A stretch of 64,000 nt of DNA, taken from positions 3,905,015-3,969,014 of the forward strand of contig NC_015589.1 of the NCBI RefSeq assembly GCF_000215085.1. Reading direction: 5' to 3'. The position numbers and the translations under genes are program-made. A model generated the notes under the pieces. That model was not told where the DNA came from. It searched no databases and worked only from the letters and a program-made list of their open reading frames with translations. This document shows positions 8,912-16,819 of this stretch, piece after piece; position 1 is the stretch's first letter, and the number at the start of each line of letters is the position of its first letter. Source of the stretch: Desulforamulus ruminis DSM 2154 (GTDB taxonomy: Bacteria > Bacillota > Desulfotomaculia > Desulfotomaculales > Desulfotomaculaceae).

Positions 8912-9785
8912 AGCCGATCCCCCCCATTTCATAGATAAAGATTTCTTCCAGGGTCAAAGGCAAAATATCCAAGATCACCGGATCATGCTTTTTAAACTGC
9001 CTTATCATCTCCTCTTTGTGGCCACGAATAATAAAAAGCCTGACACTGCCCCGGCTCTCTTCATATAAGACCGGAATATCCTGCAGAATTGGGCCGGATA
9101 CCTCTTGTTTAAAAGCCACCTGAACCTTATGGATGTCCGACTTTAAATCATCCAGTTCCTTCTCCAAGATCAACGCGCCCCGGTGCAAAATACCGATGGT
9201 GTCACAAAGGTCCTCCAGTTCCCTCAGATTATGAGAGGAGATTAAAACGGTCATATTTCTCTCCGCCACATCCTGAATGATTAAATTTTTTACCTTCTGC
9301 CGCATCACAGGGTCCAGACCGTCCAAAGGCTCATCTAAAATTAGATATTCCGGCATGGCGGATAAAGCCAGCCAAAAAGCCACCTGCCTTTGCATGCCCT
9401 TAGAAAGTCGATTTATCTTTTTGTTGATGTCAATATCAAAAGCTGTTTTTAACTTTTCAAAACGTTCCTGGTTCCAGGTAGGATAAATATTTTTATAAAA
9501 ATTGGCCATATCCCGCACAGAGTAGGTTGAAAAAAAGTACAAAGTATCCGGAATGAAAATAACTTTTGCTTTAATCTCCACATTTTCAAATACCTCCTGG
9601 CCGGCCATATAACCCTTTCCCTCATCCCCTTGGTATACTCCCGCCAGGATTTTTAGAAGGGTGGTTTTCCCCGCTCCATTGGACCCGATTAATCCGTAAA
9701 CAGAACCTTTATTGATCCTGAGGGTTACTTCTTTTAAAGCCTTGACGTCCTCGAAGGACTTACTTACCCCTTTTATTTCAATCAC
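8886..9785 (-). CDS. ABC transporter ATP-binding protein
   Basis: A 299-residue cytoplasmic ATPase subunit. Walker A is GSNGAGKTTLL (about residue 34), the signature-type segment NRLSKGMQRQ lies about residue 128, Walker B is YLILDEPLDGLD, and the H-loop His is in ISSHNLRELE. The last 80 residues form the usual variable tail of exporter-type ATPases. It lies between and overlaps both neighbours (GntR gene by 8 bases; permease gene by about 26), marking a tight operon. By context it is YtrB-like, powering export or lipid-linked cell wall stress relief; the cargo is not known. Confidence 0.93.
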   Translation of the reverse strand: MIEIKGVSKSFEDVKALKEVTLRINKGSVYGLIGSNGAGKTTLLKILAGVYQGDEGKGYMAGQEVFENVEIKAKVIFIPDTLYFFSTYSVRDMANFYKNIYPTWNQERFEKLKTAFDIDINKKINRLSKGMQRQVAFWLALSAMPEYLILDEPLDGLDPVMRQKVKNLIIQDVAERNMTVLISSHNLRELEDLCDTIGILHRGALILEKELDDLKSDIHKVQVAFKQEVSGPILQDIPVLYEESRGSVRLFIIRGHKEEMIRQFKKHDPVILDILPLTLEEIFIYEMGGIGYAIENVIF

Positions 9786-10167
9786 TTCGCTTACCCCTCC
9801 TCACCGTGCTATGGACCTGAGAAACAACGGCTAAAATTTCTTCCTGTTTCATGCCCAGATACATAGCCTCCGATAAAACTTTAATTAATTCTTCTTTTAA
9901 CCGGGCCAGCTTTTCATCATTTTTATGATGGCTTATGCTGGCTACAAAACTTCCTTTCCCCGGCAGGGAGTAAATATATCCTTGTCTTTCCAACTCCCGA
10001 TAGGCCTTTTGAATGGTATTTGGATTAATGGTCAACTGCTGGGCCAGGGTCCGTACCGATGGCAGTTGTTCGTCTGCTTTTAAAACTTCATTGATAATGG
10101 ATTCCTTAAATTTTTCCACCAACTGTTCATAAATGGGTAAGCGACTTCTTAAATCCAAATCAAACAT
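9778..10167 (-). CDS. GntR-family repressor (YtrA subfamily)
   Basis: A 129-residue regulator. The N-terminal winged helix (about 10-75) shows LPIYEQLVEKFKESI, QLPSVRTLAQQL and NPNTIQKAYRELE, the last being the DNA-reading helix typical of short YtrA-type GntR proteins. The C-terminal helical tail (about 50 residues) is too short for an FadR or UTRA ligand domain, as expected for YtrA. It is the first gene of the operon that includes the ABC ATPase and permease and probably represses that operon. Confidence 0.92.
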   Translation of the reverse strand: MFDLDLRSRLPIYEQLVEKFKESIINEVLKADEQLPSVRTLAQQLTINPNTIQKAYRELERQGYIYSLPGKGSFVASISHHKNDEKLARLKEELIKVLSEAMYLGMKQEEILAVVSQVHSTVRRGKRSD

Positions 10168-10260
10168 GGGCTCCCCCCTTCCGCACCATCTGTACTATTA
10201 CTGCCAATACAGTTATTATAGATGAGCCCTCTTGCTTTGTAAAGACTAAAAAATAATCAT

Positions 10261-10299
10261 CGCCTTTACCCATGGCACGGGTTGCCATAAGTAAAGGCG
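10261..10299 (-). terminator. Composite hairpin after the anti-sigma gene
   Basis: Two nested complementary blocks, CGCCTTTAC with GTAAAGGCG and ATGGCA with TGCCAT, form a long interrupted stem. On the minus strand it is followed by ATGATTATTTTTTAG. It lies between the anti-sigma gene and the GntR gene and probably terminates the former. Confidence 0.6.
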
Positions 10300-10376
10300 G
10301 ATTTGCTTCGGTCATGCTCGTATCCATACCCTGTGCCTGCCGTCGGTTTGTTCTTCCATAGGTCAGGGATAACGAA

Positions 10377-11690
10377 TTAATTCACAGGGATATTAATCCG
10401 CTTATTCACGTTTTTTAAAAAGCTCATTCTTTCAATGTCCAACCGGTAACTTTTACCCGTCTCCGGGAAATGCAGGGTTCGGGTGTGCAGGATTCTACCG
10501 TCTGCCTGTTTTTTGTAGTCATTCGTTATGGTCTTTTTAAGGGCTACTTTTTTTCCGTCAACCACCAGATACACCCTGGTAAGCAGGGTTGTTTCCGCGG
10601 TGGTGAGGGTGATATAGCTGCTGCCCTGAGCTTGATAAATGCGGTTGATTTCAATCTTCTGGCCTAAAATCTCTATGTTTTGCCCCTGCCCGTCTTTTTT
10701 TAGCGCCACTTCCTGCCTCACATCATAATCTGCCGAGAGGCTATCCACCTGAATCTGGAGGGATTGCAGTTTTTCCGGTAAAGGATCGAAATAATGTTCA
10801 AAGGTGATTCCTTTCATATCGGTACTCATTCCGGCCCCTTGCTGCGGCACCGGTTCACCATTGGCCAGCAGTTTTATGGACAAACCTTCCGGTCGCATCC
10901 GCTCTCCCTTCATCTGGTCTATGGCCAGTTCTAGAATATTTTCTATGGACCCCGTTATAACGGTCCGGGTAGGTGAAGCTAAAATTGACTCAAACCGGAC
11001 GCTGCTTCCTTCTGCTCTAATGGTTTGCCGGATATTCTTTTTTAAGGTGGTGCTCATGGCTTTATTTCTATCCAGTGGAAAAAGAATCTCCTCTTCCTCC
11101 AGCAGCCCTTTCTCCGTTATTAGCCCAATCTTTAGATGTAAATTTTTCTCCAATAAACCGGGGGGTCCAAAGCTGGCAACCCATTTCATTTCCCCGGTTT
11201 CTTCCTTGATTTCCCCCCTGCCGCTTTGCATATAATATCTGCCCCAAAATCCTTCCATTTGCATTTGGAAATTGAGCTGCTCTACATCCACTTTGCCCGT
11301 TGGGTCCTGGATGCGATAAAAAGCAAGTAATTGGTTTTCATCCAGCATGATCCCGTCTAAAGTTATGACCACGCCATTGTTAAAAGTAACCTTCTTGTCG
11401 ATGATCTGTCCTTTGCCCAATTGGTTCAACTTGTTTAAAGGGCCGTCCATAACCTGATCGTAGCCTACCAGCCTTTTGCCATAATAGGCGAATGTACTAA
11501 AGTTATAGCTTATGATAAAAATGGCCAGGCAGGCAGCAGCCACCCGGATTCCCCAACCCTTTTTTCTCCGGCTTTCCGCCTTTGCCAAAGCACTGCGCAG
11601 CTTAAACTCCAACTCCCGGGGCGCTTCTAATTGGTCTATCTCAATTTTTTTGTCATTTAACCATTGTTCAATGTTCTTCAAAAACCTCAC
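10377..11690 (-). CDS. Membrane-anchored anti-sigma factor (DUF4179-type)
   Basis: A 437-residue protein. A short cytoplasmic N-terminal part (about 1-45) precedes one membrane helix (about 47-65), then a long extracytoplasmic domain of beta-rich character without cysteine pairs. This layout and the position directly after an ECF sigma gene, overlapping it by 23 bases, mark it as the cognate anti-sigma factor of the DUF4179 type found in Bacilli and Clostridia. It would hold the sigma factor at the membrane until an envelope signal releases it. The outer domain's ligand is unknown. Confidence 0.8.
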   Translation of the reverse strand: MRFLKNIEQWLNDKKIEIDQLEAPRELEFKLRSALAKAESRRKKGWGIRVAAACLAIFIISYNFSTFAYYGKRLVGYDQVMDGPLNKLNQLGKGQIIDKKVTFNNGVVITLDGIMLDENQLLAFYRIQDPTGKVDVEQLNFQMQMEGFWGRYYMQSGRGEIKEETGEMKWVASFGPPGLLEKNLHLKIGLITEKGLLEEEEILFPLDRNKAMSTTLKKNIRQTIRAEGSSVRFESILASPTRTVITGSIENILELAIDQMKGERMRPEGLSIKLLANGEPVPQQGAGMSTDMKGITFEHYFDPLPEKLQSLQIQVDSLSADYDVRQEVALKKDGQGQNIEILGQKIEINRIYQAQGSSYITLTTAETTLLTRVYLVVDGKKVALKKTITNDYKKQADGRILHTRTLHFPETGKSYRLDIERMSFLKNVNKRINIPVN

Positions 11691-12192
11691 CCCCCAAACT
11701 CTCTTTTAATCTCTCCAGGCTGTAGGCCAGGCGGGATTTTACGGTTCCCAAGGGGATTTTTAAAATATCTGCGATAGTCTGATATTCTAAATCTAAAAAA
11801 TACCGCAGCCGGATCACCGCTTGATGTTTATCACTTAATTTGGCCAAATGTTTCTCCAGTAAAATTTGATTGTCTTTTTGTTGAAGGCCATCCCCGGCGG
11901 CAACTTCTCCAAGGGTTTCAATGGGTACGTTTTTCCTGGTGTTTCTATATATTTTTTTACAGCCATTAACCAGTATCGTTTTACTCCAAGTGTAAAAGGC
12001 TTCATCCCGTTTTAATTTCTTTATATTTTCATATACACTGACAATCATGTCTTCCATGGCATCCAAAGCATCTTCCTCATTGCCGGTAAAGACATAGGCC
12101 AATTTATAATATTCCTGCTTCCGCAGCATGATTAGTTGAATTAAAGCCTCTTTATCCCCTTGCTTGGCTTTTTTCACAAGTTCTTCTACCAC
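11668..12192 (-). CDS. ECF RNA polymerase sigma factor
   Basis: A 174-residue sigma-70 family factor with only regions 2 and 4. Region 2 spans roughly residues 20-85 (AYVFTGNEEDALDAMEDM and AFYTWSKTILVNGC). Region 4 spans about 110-165, with the helix-turn-helix LDLEYQTIADILKIPLGTVK. It is followed by an overlapping anti-sigma gene. A candidate ECF-type promoter with GAAC and CGAC separated by 15 bases lies just upstream (12220-12242), suggesting that the factor drives its own operon. Confidence 0.92.
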   Translation of the reverse strand: MVEELVKKAKQGDKEALIQLIMLRKQEYYKLAYVFTGNEEDALDAMEDMIVSVYENIKKLKRDEAFYTWSKTILVNGCKKIYRNTRKNVPIETLGEVAAGDGLQQKDNQILLEKHLAKLSDKHQAVIRLRYFLDLEYQTIADILKIPLGTVKSRLAYSLERLKESLGGEVFEEH

Positions 12193-12219
12193 CCCGGCAC
12201 CTCTCTTTCACCTATAAGA

Positions 12220-12242
12220 GTCGATTCTCCGGCAAAAAGTTC
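12220..12242 (-). promoter_or_regulatory. Candidate autoregulated ECF promoter
   Basis: On the minus strand, GAAC (12239-12242) followed by T-rich sequence and CGAC (12220-12223) with a 15-base spacer resembles the AAC / CGT pattern of many ECF promoters. The start codon is about 28 bases downstream. Confidence 0.5.
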
Positions 12243-12300
12243 ATTTTCCATAAAACTTTTAAAGAAAAACCGTAAAAGACAAATTAGCACTTAGAAAATA

Positions 12301-12340
12301 AAGCGGGTATCCTGGCTAAAATCAGGATACCCGCTTTATT
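12301..12340 (-). terminator. Terminator after the nitroreductase gene
   Basis: A 14-bp perfect stem (12301-12314 with 12323-12336) has an 8-base loop. T-rich sequence follows on both strands (TTTATTTT either way). On the minus strand it ends the flavodoxin/nitroreductase operon. Confidence 0.85.
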
Positions 12341-12390
12341 TTACTCTTAAAAAGGGGCCGGGACAAGGCGCCGGTTTTATCCGGGATTCT

Positions 12391-13194
12391 TTACCTCCAG
12401 GTCACTTGTAATGGATTCCGGTCAACTAACCGGTGATATTGATATTTAGGAAATCCTACCATAACGGCTCCAGTCACCGTAATTCCCTCGGCAATATCCA
12501 ACAGTCTGTAGATTTCGGGATAACCCGAAGCGCCGCACATTTCAAAGAACCCGGCCCAACAGGATCCTAAACCCAGGGCCGGAGCGTATAATTCCACATA
12601 GGCTAAAGAGTAACGAGTGTTATCGTGGCCAAGGGGAAAGGTCTTCGGCGCCGTTGCCACGATCAACCCCGGAGCATCCCGTAAAATTAAATCCCGTCCG
12701 GTTTTACGGTAACCCCGGACCACCCCTTCATAGGCCTTGGACCAGGCTACCCCTTTACGGATCTCTTCTTCCATCCAGTCCACCGTTGCTGCCGTAAGCT
12801 TCTTCAGCAATTCTTTTTCCGTAACAACGATATAAGACAATCCCTGACTATTACCGCCGGAGGGTGCAAATCTGGCAATCTCAAGCAGTTCCAGCAGCTT
12901 TTCCTTGGGTACCGCTTCATTTTTATAGCTTCTGATGGAGCGGCGGGACCTCAAAAACCGGGCTGCGGTCAGCGGGTCTAGAACCGGATAACGCTCCAGG
13001 GGAACTTGCTGGCTCCGGGGAAACTGTTCATGGTCTAAGGCTTCCTGGGGACAAACAGCCACACAATGGCCGCATTGAATACAAGACTTCGGATGAAGCA
13101 AGCTGGGTCCGTCCTGCCCCATATCCAGAATACTCACGGGGCAGACTTCCGCGCACACTCCACACTTTATACAATCCTGATTTACAGCAATCAT
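12391..13194 (-). CDS. Ferredoxin-fused nitroreductase
   Basis: A 267-residue flavoprotein. The N-terminal 60 residues hold two 4Fe-4S cluster motifs, CIKCGVCAEVCP and CIQCGHCVAVCP. A nitroreductase-fold FMN domain follows (about 75-265), with the FMN-binding SRRSIRSYKNEAVP and the loop FAPSGGNSQG. Such fusions are common in anaerobes and pass electrons from ferredoxin-type clusters to FMN; the natural substrate is usually unknown. It lies directly after a flavodoxin-like gene (21 bases apart) and across from a divergent HxlR regulator, forming a small redox module. Confidence 0.9.
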   Translation of the reverse strand: MIAVNQDCIKCGVCAEVCPVSILDMGQDGPSLLHPKSCIQCGHCVAVCPQEALDHEQFPRSQQVPLERYPVLDPLTAARFLRSRRSIRSYKNEAVPKEKLLELLEIARFAPSGGNSQGLSYIVVTEKELLKKLTAATVDWMEEEIRKGVAWSKAYEGVVRGYRKTGRDLILRDAPGLIVATAPKTFPLGHDNTRYSLAYVELYAPALGLGSCWAGFFEMCGASGYPEIYRLLDIAEGITVTGAVMVGFPKYQYHRLVDRNPLQVTWR

Positions 13195-13215
13195 GGTAAA
13201 AACCTCCGAAAAAAA

Positions 13216-13869
13216 TTATTTGCCACCGGCTGCCGCCAATTTGGCCCCTAACTCAAAGGCCTTACGACAATCCTCCGGAAATACTTCTTCCCGTCTTTTG
13301 GCCTTCTTTTCGGGATCAAAAAGGTCCGCCACTACCTTTGAATAATCCTTAAACTGATAGGTATCAAAGCTATATAGTCTTTCCACGTCGCCAAACAGTC
13401 TCTTTAGAATCATTTCATCGCGTTCCAGATGTTGATCCAAGGCGGTCTTTTTCATCATTTCTTCGGTAATATTCATGGTATAGATGATCCCAATGTTCAA
13501 CTTTTTTGGGAAAAGGGATATCCGGGGCTGGCTATAGGCTGTATAAGGAAACATGAAACGCTCTAAAAAGGATCTCATCTCCCCGGAAACATTGCCAAAG
13601 TAAATGGGAGAGCCCAACAGAATGGCATCGGCTTTCTCAATCTTCTTAAGAATTGGGGTTAAATCATCCTCCACCGCACACCGGCCGTAATGCTTGCCGC
13701 CTTTGGTTTTACAGGCAAAGCAGCTTAAACAGCCTTTAAAATTCAGGCTATAAAGGTGGATCAGTTCTGTTTCCGCCCCCTGGGAAGCCGCGCCTTCCAG
13801 CGCTTTTTTCAACAGTGTGGCGGTATTCCACTTTTTTCTCGGGCTTCCGTTTAATGCGAGAACTTTCAT
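13216..13869 (-). CDS. Iron-sulfur flavoprotein / NADPH-dependent FMN reductase-like
   Basis: A 217-residue flavodoxin-fold protein. The FMN phosphate loop is NGSPRKKWNTATLL near the N terminus. A Cys-containing insert (GCLSCFACKTKGGKHYGRC, about residues 47-65) resembles the compact cluster-binding motif of archaeal and clostridial iron-sulfur flavoproteins. GSPIYFGNVSGEM is the usual second FMN loop. It is the first gene of the pair with the ferredoxin-fused nitroreductase and is divergent from the HxlR gene, which probably controls both. Confidence 0.85.
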   Translation of the reverse strand: MKVLALNGSPRKKWNTATLLKKALEGAASQGAETELIHLYSLNFKGCLSCFACKTKGGKHYGRCAVEDDLTPILKKIEKADAILLGSPIYFGNVSGEMRSFLERFMFPYTAYSQPRISLFPKKLNIGIIYTMNITEEMMKKTALDQHLERDEMILKRLFGDVERLYSFDTYQFKDYSKVVADLFDPEKKAKRREEVFPEDCRKAFELGAKLAAAGGK

Positions 13870-13987
13870 CTTCTATCCCCCTATGTTTATCATTTATTTT
13901 AGTTATGCTAAAATTAAGTTTAATATCATTTCTTCCATAAAGGAAGTAGTTACATTTTACGAAATTGCTATACTGGAGGGAAGTATT

Positions 13988-14326
13988 GTGAAGAATGATT
14001 CGGAACAGAAGATAGAAGAATGTTATTGCCCCATACAGAAAACCCTGGCCCTGATAGGCGGGAAATGGACCTTATCCATTATCCGGGAGCTTTCCTCAGG
14101 ATCTAAAAGATTCAGCCAACTGCAAAAATCCCTGCCGGGAATTAGTCCCAAAACCCTTTCTTCCCGGCTGCAGGAACTGGAGAAAGAAGCCATTGTGGCC
14201 AAACAGGTCTTTCCGGAGGTCCCTCCGCGGGTGGAATATTCCCTTACGTCCAAGGGTGAAGGTTTGAAAAAAGTTCTACAGGATCTGCTCAAATGGGGAA
14301 CTGAAAATCTAAAAGAGGGGTATTGA
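13988..14326 (+). CDS. HxlR-family transcription regulator
   Basis: A 112-residue winged-helix regulator. GTG at 13988 is chosen because GGAGGG lies 7 bases before it and because family proteins start close to the conserved CPIQKTLALIGGKWTL motif. Two cysteines (CYC, around residue 12) sit just before that motif; Cys at this place in HxlR proteins such as HypR senses oxidants. PGISPKTLSSRLQELE is the DNA-reading segment. It is divergent from the flavodoxin/nitroreductase pair, so local redox control is likely. Confidence 0.9.
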   Translation: MKNDSEQKIEECYCPIQKTLALIGGKWTLSIIRELSSGSKRFSQLQKSLPGISPKTLSSRLQELEKEAIVAKQVFPEVPPRVEYSLTSKGEGLKKVLQDLLKWGTENLKEGY

Positions 14327-14337
14327 GTTAAAAACTA

Positions 14338-14369
14338 AAGCTGGCACCGTTTTACACAGTGCCAGCTTA
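14338..14369 (-). terminator. Terminator after the GntR/UTRA gene
   Basis: A 10-bp stem of AAGCTGGCAC with GTGCCAGCTT is followed on the minus strand by TAGTTTTTAAC. There is no T run on the plus strand, so it serves the minus-strand gntR gene. Confidence 0.7.
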
Positions 14370-14379
14370 CAAAAAATCT

Positions 14380-15156
14380 TTAGTCAATTTCTGAAACTTG
14401 CAGGATTCCACCACTGTTGACAGTTTTATTCCGGCTGACTTTCACGGAGTAATGGTATCGATCGGCCCGCACGTAGTTATAAGAATACTCCAAGGGACGA
14501 TTGGACGAATAAGCGATACGCTCCATCACCAAAATGGCTGAGCCTAGAGGCACTTCCAGTTCTTTGGCTACGAGTTCATCCGCAATGGCGGCACCAATAA
14601 ATTGATCGGCTTCTTCCAATAGGATGTTGTTATCTTCCAAAACCTGATACAAGCCTACCTCGGACAAATCCCGGTTCATAAAAAGCTGTCCAACGGGGGC
14701 CTGCCAAAAACTTTTTACATACATAATGGGATCCCCATTCATGCATTGGATTTTCTCTACACAAAAGATTTCGTTGTCATCAAATACGGTTAATCTAGGA
14801 AATGAGTCAAGAAGTTCTTCCGTAACCGGAACAAGCCCAAGCTGAACAATCTTCGCGGTGGGTACTGCTCCCCGTTCCAAAATCTCTTCAAAAAAACCGG
14901 TCAACCGAACCAGCTTTTCCTCAACGCCATTCATGCGTACAAAAGTCCCTTTTCCAGGCCGGCGTTCCAGCAGTCCCTCATTCACCAATTCGGAAACCGC
15001 CCTCCGAATGGTGGTACTACTGACCTGATATTTTTCTATCAACTGCTTATCTGTAGGAAAAGTTTCTCCATTGCTCCAACGCTTAGACATGATCTGGTTT
15101 CTTAAATCTTCTTTAATTTGAAAATGTAGAGGCGTTGGATTGGTCTTGTCGATCAT
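14380..15156 (-). CDS. GntR-family regulator with UTRA ligand domain (likely local sugar repressor)
   Basis: A protein of about 258 residues. Residues about 8-75 form the winged helix (PLHFQIKEDLRNQI, FPTDKQLIEKYQVSSTTIRRA). Residues about 95-245 form a UTRA domain of the HutC/YvoA type, which binds a small effector, often a sugar phosphate. The ATG at 15156 is preferred because GGGTGAG precedes it by 5 bases; a GTG sits one codon earlier. It has a full-consensus promoter and a motif repeat between promoter and start codon, which suggests autoregulation. The same motif occurs at other promoters of the 14.4-25.8 kb locus, making this its probable regulator. Confidence 0.9.
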   Translation of the reverse strand: MIDKTNPTPLHFQIKEDLRNQIMSKRWSNGETFPTDKQLIEKYQVSSTTIRRAVSELVNEGLLERRPGKGTFVRMNGVEEKLVRLTGFFEEILERGAVPTAKIVQLGLVPVTEELLDSFPRLTVFDDNEIFCVEKIQCMNGDPIMYVKSFWQAPVGQLFMNRDLSEVGLYQVLEDNNILLEEADQFIGAAIADELVAKELEVPLGSAILVMERIAYSSNRPLEYSYNYVRADRYHYSVKVSRNKTVNSGGILQVSEID

Positions 15157-15174
15157 CACAGCTCACCCACCCGA

Positions 15175-15191
15175 CAATATTACAATATTAC
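15175..15191. promoter_or_regulatory. Candidate GntR operator at gntR
   Basis: Two tandem copies of the motif, CAATATTAC then AATATTAC, share the half-palindrome of GTAATATTAC seen at the other promoters of the locus. It lies downstream of the gntR transcription start, a position suited to roadblock repression. Confidence 0.5.
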
Positions 15192-15214
15192 TATCTTTCT
15201 ACAATCTAGCTAAG

Positions 15215-15243
15215 ATTATAGGAGGTACAGGATAATTTGTCAA
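15215..15243 (-). promoter_or_regulatory. Consensus sigma-A promoter of gntR
   Basis: On the minus strand TTGACA (15238-15243) and TATAAT (15215-15220) are separated by exactly 17 bases: a perfect housekeeping promoter. Transcription would begin near 15208. Confidence 0.8.
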
Positions 15244-15258
15244 TAGCTGTCAATTTTA

Positions 15259-16590
15259 TTAAAAAGAGACCGCTTCAATGCCCAAATACTTGGCCACTTC
15301 CCCCAGCTCTTCTTTTACATCACCATAAACCAGGGCATAATGGGGTTCCCAGCCGCCCTCCACGGCTGCTGTGACAAATTTTAATGCCGGATAATCGGTT
15401 TTTACCTCTACCGAAGTACCTAAAAATTTTTGCGGCTCATCTAGGGCTTCGCCGCCGGCAATCAGCAATCGGTAGCCACCTGCCGTTTTCCCCAAACGGG
15501 CAATGGTAACCCGTCCCGGCTTCAACCCAAACTCAAAGGCCAATCCCATTTTCCGGTTGGGATGAACGCTTGCCCGAGGGCTGACTCCGGGTCTTGCCAG
15601 CGAGCATGCTCCGGTCCCGCAATGCCAGAAGATCAGAGTGTTTCTTTTTTCATCCAAGGAAACAGGATCCGCAAAATAAGTAACGCTATGGGTTAATTCA
15701 TTTAATATTACTTGGGTTAAAACACCGTTAAAATCAGCCTCACAGGAAGTGGGAATTCCGGCGTCATTTAATAAACCTAGAGCGCCACAAGGAGCAAAAT
15801 TTAAGAAATCAAAGGTATCCGGCCAACAGCGGCTGGTGACTGCATCCACTTTATTTTCCTCGGCAAACCTTTTAACCACAAAGTAAAAAGCTGCGGAGGC
15901 CCTTAGCTGTTCCTGGGGCAGGTTCTCCAGTCCCTCCACCACATGAAAGACTTCCTTGATCACATGGTTGATCTCTTCATCCGTTACGGCTTTCATTTGA
16001 TGCAGCAATTTGTACATTTCAATGCGAGTAATTTTTGAACCAATAATTTGACGAAGTTGCAATTCATCAAAATCCCCAAAGGAATAACCCGGAGGTGTAT
16101 TTCCGACAATCCCTACATTTAAATTTTTTAATTTCTTGACTACAGCCAAAACACCCATTATGCGGCCAAGTTTTTGTTCAACCGCTTCTTCTCCGGGGTT
16201 GCCGAACAAAAATGAAGTCTTATGACCCAATACACCGGCACCACAGCCATTGCTAAAGGCTCCGGTCAGTGAGTTCAGACGCAGCCAGCCACCATCGATG
16301 GAAGGCTCCCGAACCGCCCAAATAACCAGCGGAGCAGCCGTTTTCTGCAATAAATCCACCACAAAACGGTTATCAATGAAGGTAATGGTCTGAAAAACCA
16401 CTAAATCAATTTTGTCAATGGAATCCATAAACTCAAGCATTTCCTCCGGGGAAGTCAGCACCCCGGTGGGAACCAACATTTCATGTCCCATTTTTTCCAG
16501 CATGGCAACGGATTTTTGATAACAGGCATTGGCGCTGGCCATGTCAAATGTTACACGGCCCAAGGGCAAATAGGCTACGCGAAGACTCAT
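15259..16590 (-). CDS. L-fucose/L-arabinose isomerase-family sugar isomerase
   Basis: A 443-residue cytoplasmic protein of the FucI/AraA fold, shorter than E. coli FucI (about 590) and AraA (500). Likely metal ligands are Glu284 (in CEADFNG), Asp308 (in FADP) and His417 (in EPHYALVYGD), matching the Glu/Asp/His Mn site of the family. It should interconvert an aldose and a ketose. The gene faces its own strong promoter at 16667-16695 with an operator-like motif at the start point. With a PfkA-type kinase and a class II aldolase in the same locus, it probably supplies the ketose for the kinase. The substrate is not determined; 6-deoxy or 6-sulfo hexoses are candidates by pathway logic. Confidence 0.82.
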   Translation of the reverse strand: MSLRVAYLPLGRVTFDMASANACYQKSVAMLEKMGHEMLVPTGVLTSPEEMLEFMDSIDKIDLVVFQTITFIDNRFVVDLLQKTAAPLVIWAVREPSIDGGWLRLNSLTGAFSNGCGAGVLGHKTSFLFGNPGEEAVEQKLGRIMGVLAVVKKLKNLNVGIVGNTPPGYSFGDFDELQLRQIIGSKITRIEMYKLLHQMKAVTDEEINHVIKEVFHVVEGLENLPQEQLRASAAFYFVVKRFAEENKVDAVTSRCWPDTFDFLNFAPCGALGLLNDAGIPTSCEADFNGVLTQVILNELTHSVTYFADPVSLDEKRNTLIFWHCGTGACSLARPGVSPRASVHPNRKMGLAFEFGLKPGRVTIARLGKTAGGYRLLIAGGEALDEPQKFLGTSVEVKTDYPALKFVTAAVEGGWEPHYALVYGDVKEELGEVAKYLGIEAVSF

Positions 16591-16653
16591 TTTCCATCCA
16601 CTCCCTGTCTTATTTTAAAATCTAATAATTAACATTAATATAATGTTGTATGT

Positions 16654-16665
16654 TTGTAATATTTA
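16654..16665. promoter_or_regulatory. Candidate GntR operator at the isomerase promoter
   Basis: TTGTAATATTTA overlaps the inferred start of the isomerase transcript, just downstream of its -10 element. It differs by one position from the copies at 23.1 and 24.5 kb. Confidence 0.5.
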
Positions 16666-16666
16666 A

Positions 16667-16695
16667 ATCATACCTGCAATAAAAACAACTGTCAA
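16667..16695 (-). promoter_or_regulatory. Promoter of the isomerase gene
   Basis: TTGACA (16690-16695) and TATGAT (16667-16672) on the minus strand with a 17-base spacer. A further AT-rich block, 16730-16750, with TATAATATTATA-like sequence, lies on the side of the divergent aldolase gene and may carry its promoter or operator. Confidence 0.75.
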
Positions 16696-16819
16696 TTGGG
16701 TTTTTGCAAAATCCCGCCTAGGCCAAATAAATATTATAATATTATATAATTGCTTATTTACAATGTTTATGGGTTCTGTTACTATTTGTATATATAATCA
16801 TGAAGGAGATGGAACGATC

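Noticed and set aside
10804..11235. Open frame of 143 codons on the plus strand opposite the anti-sigma gene
   Set aside because: Antisense shadow with Ser/Pro-rich low-complexity composition and no ribosome site.
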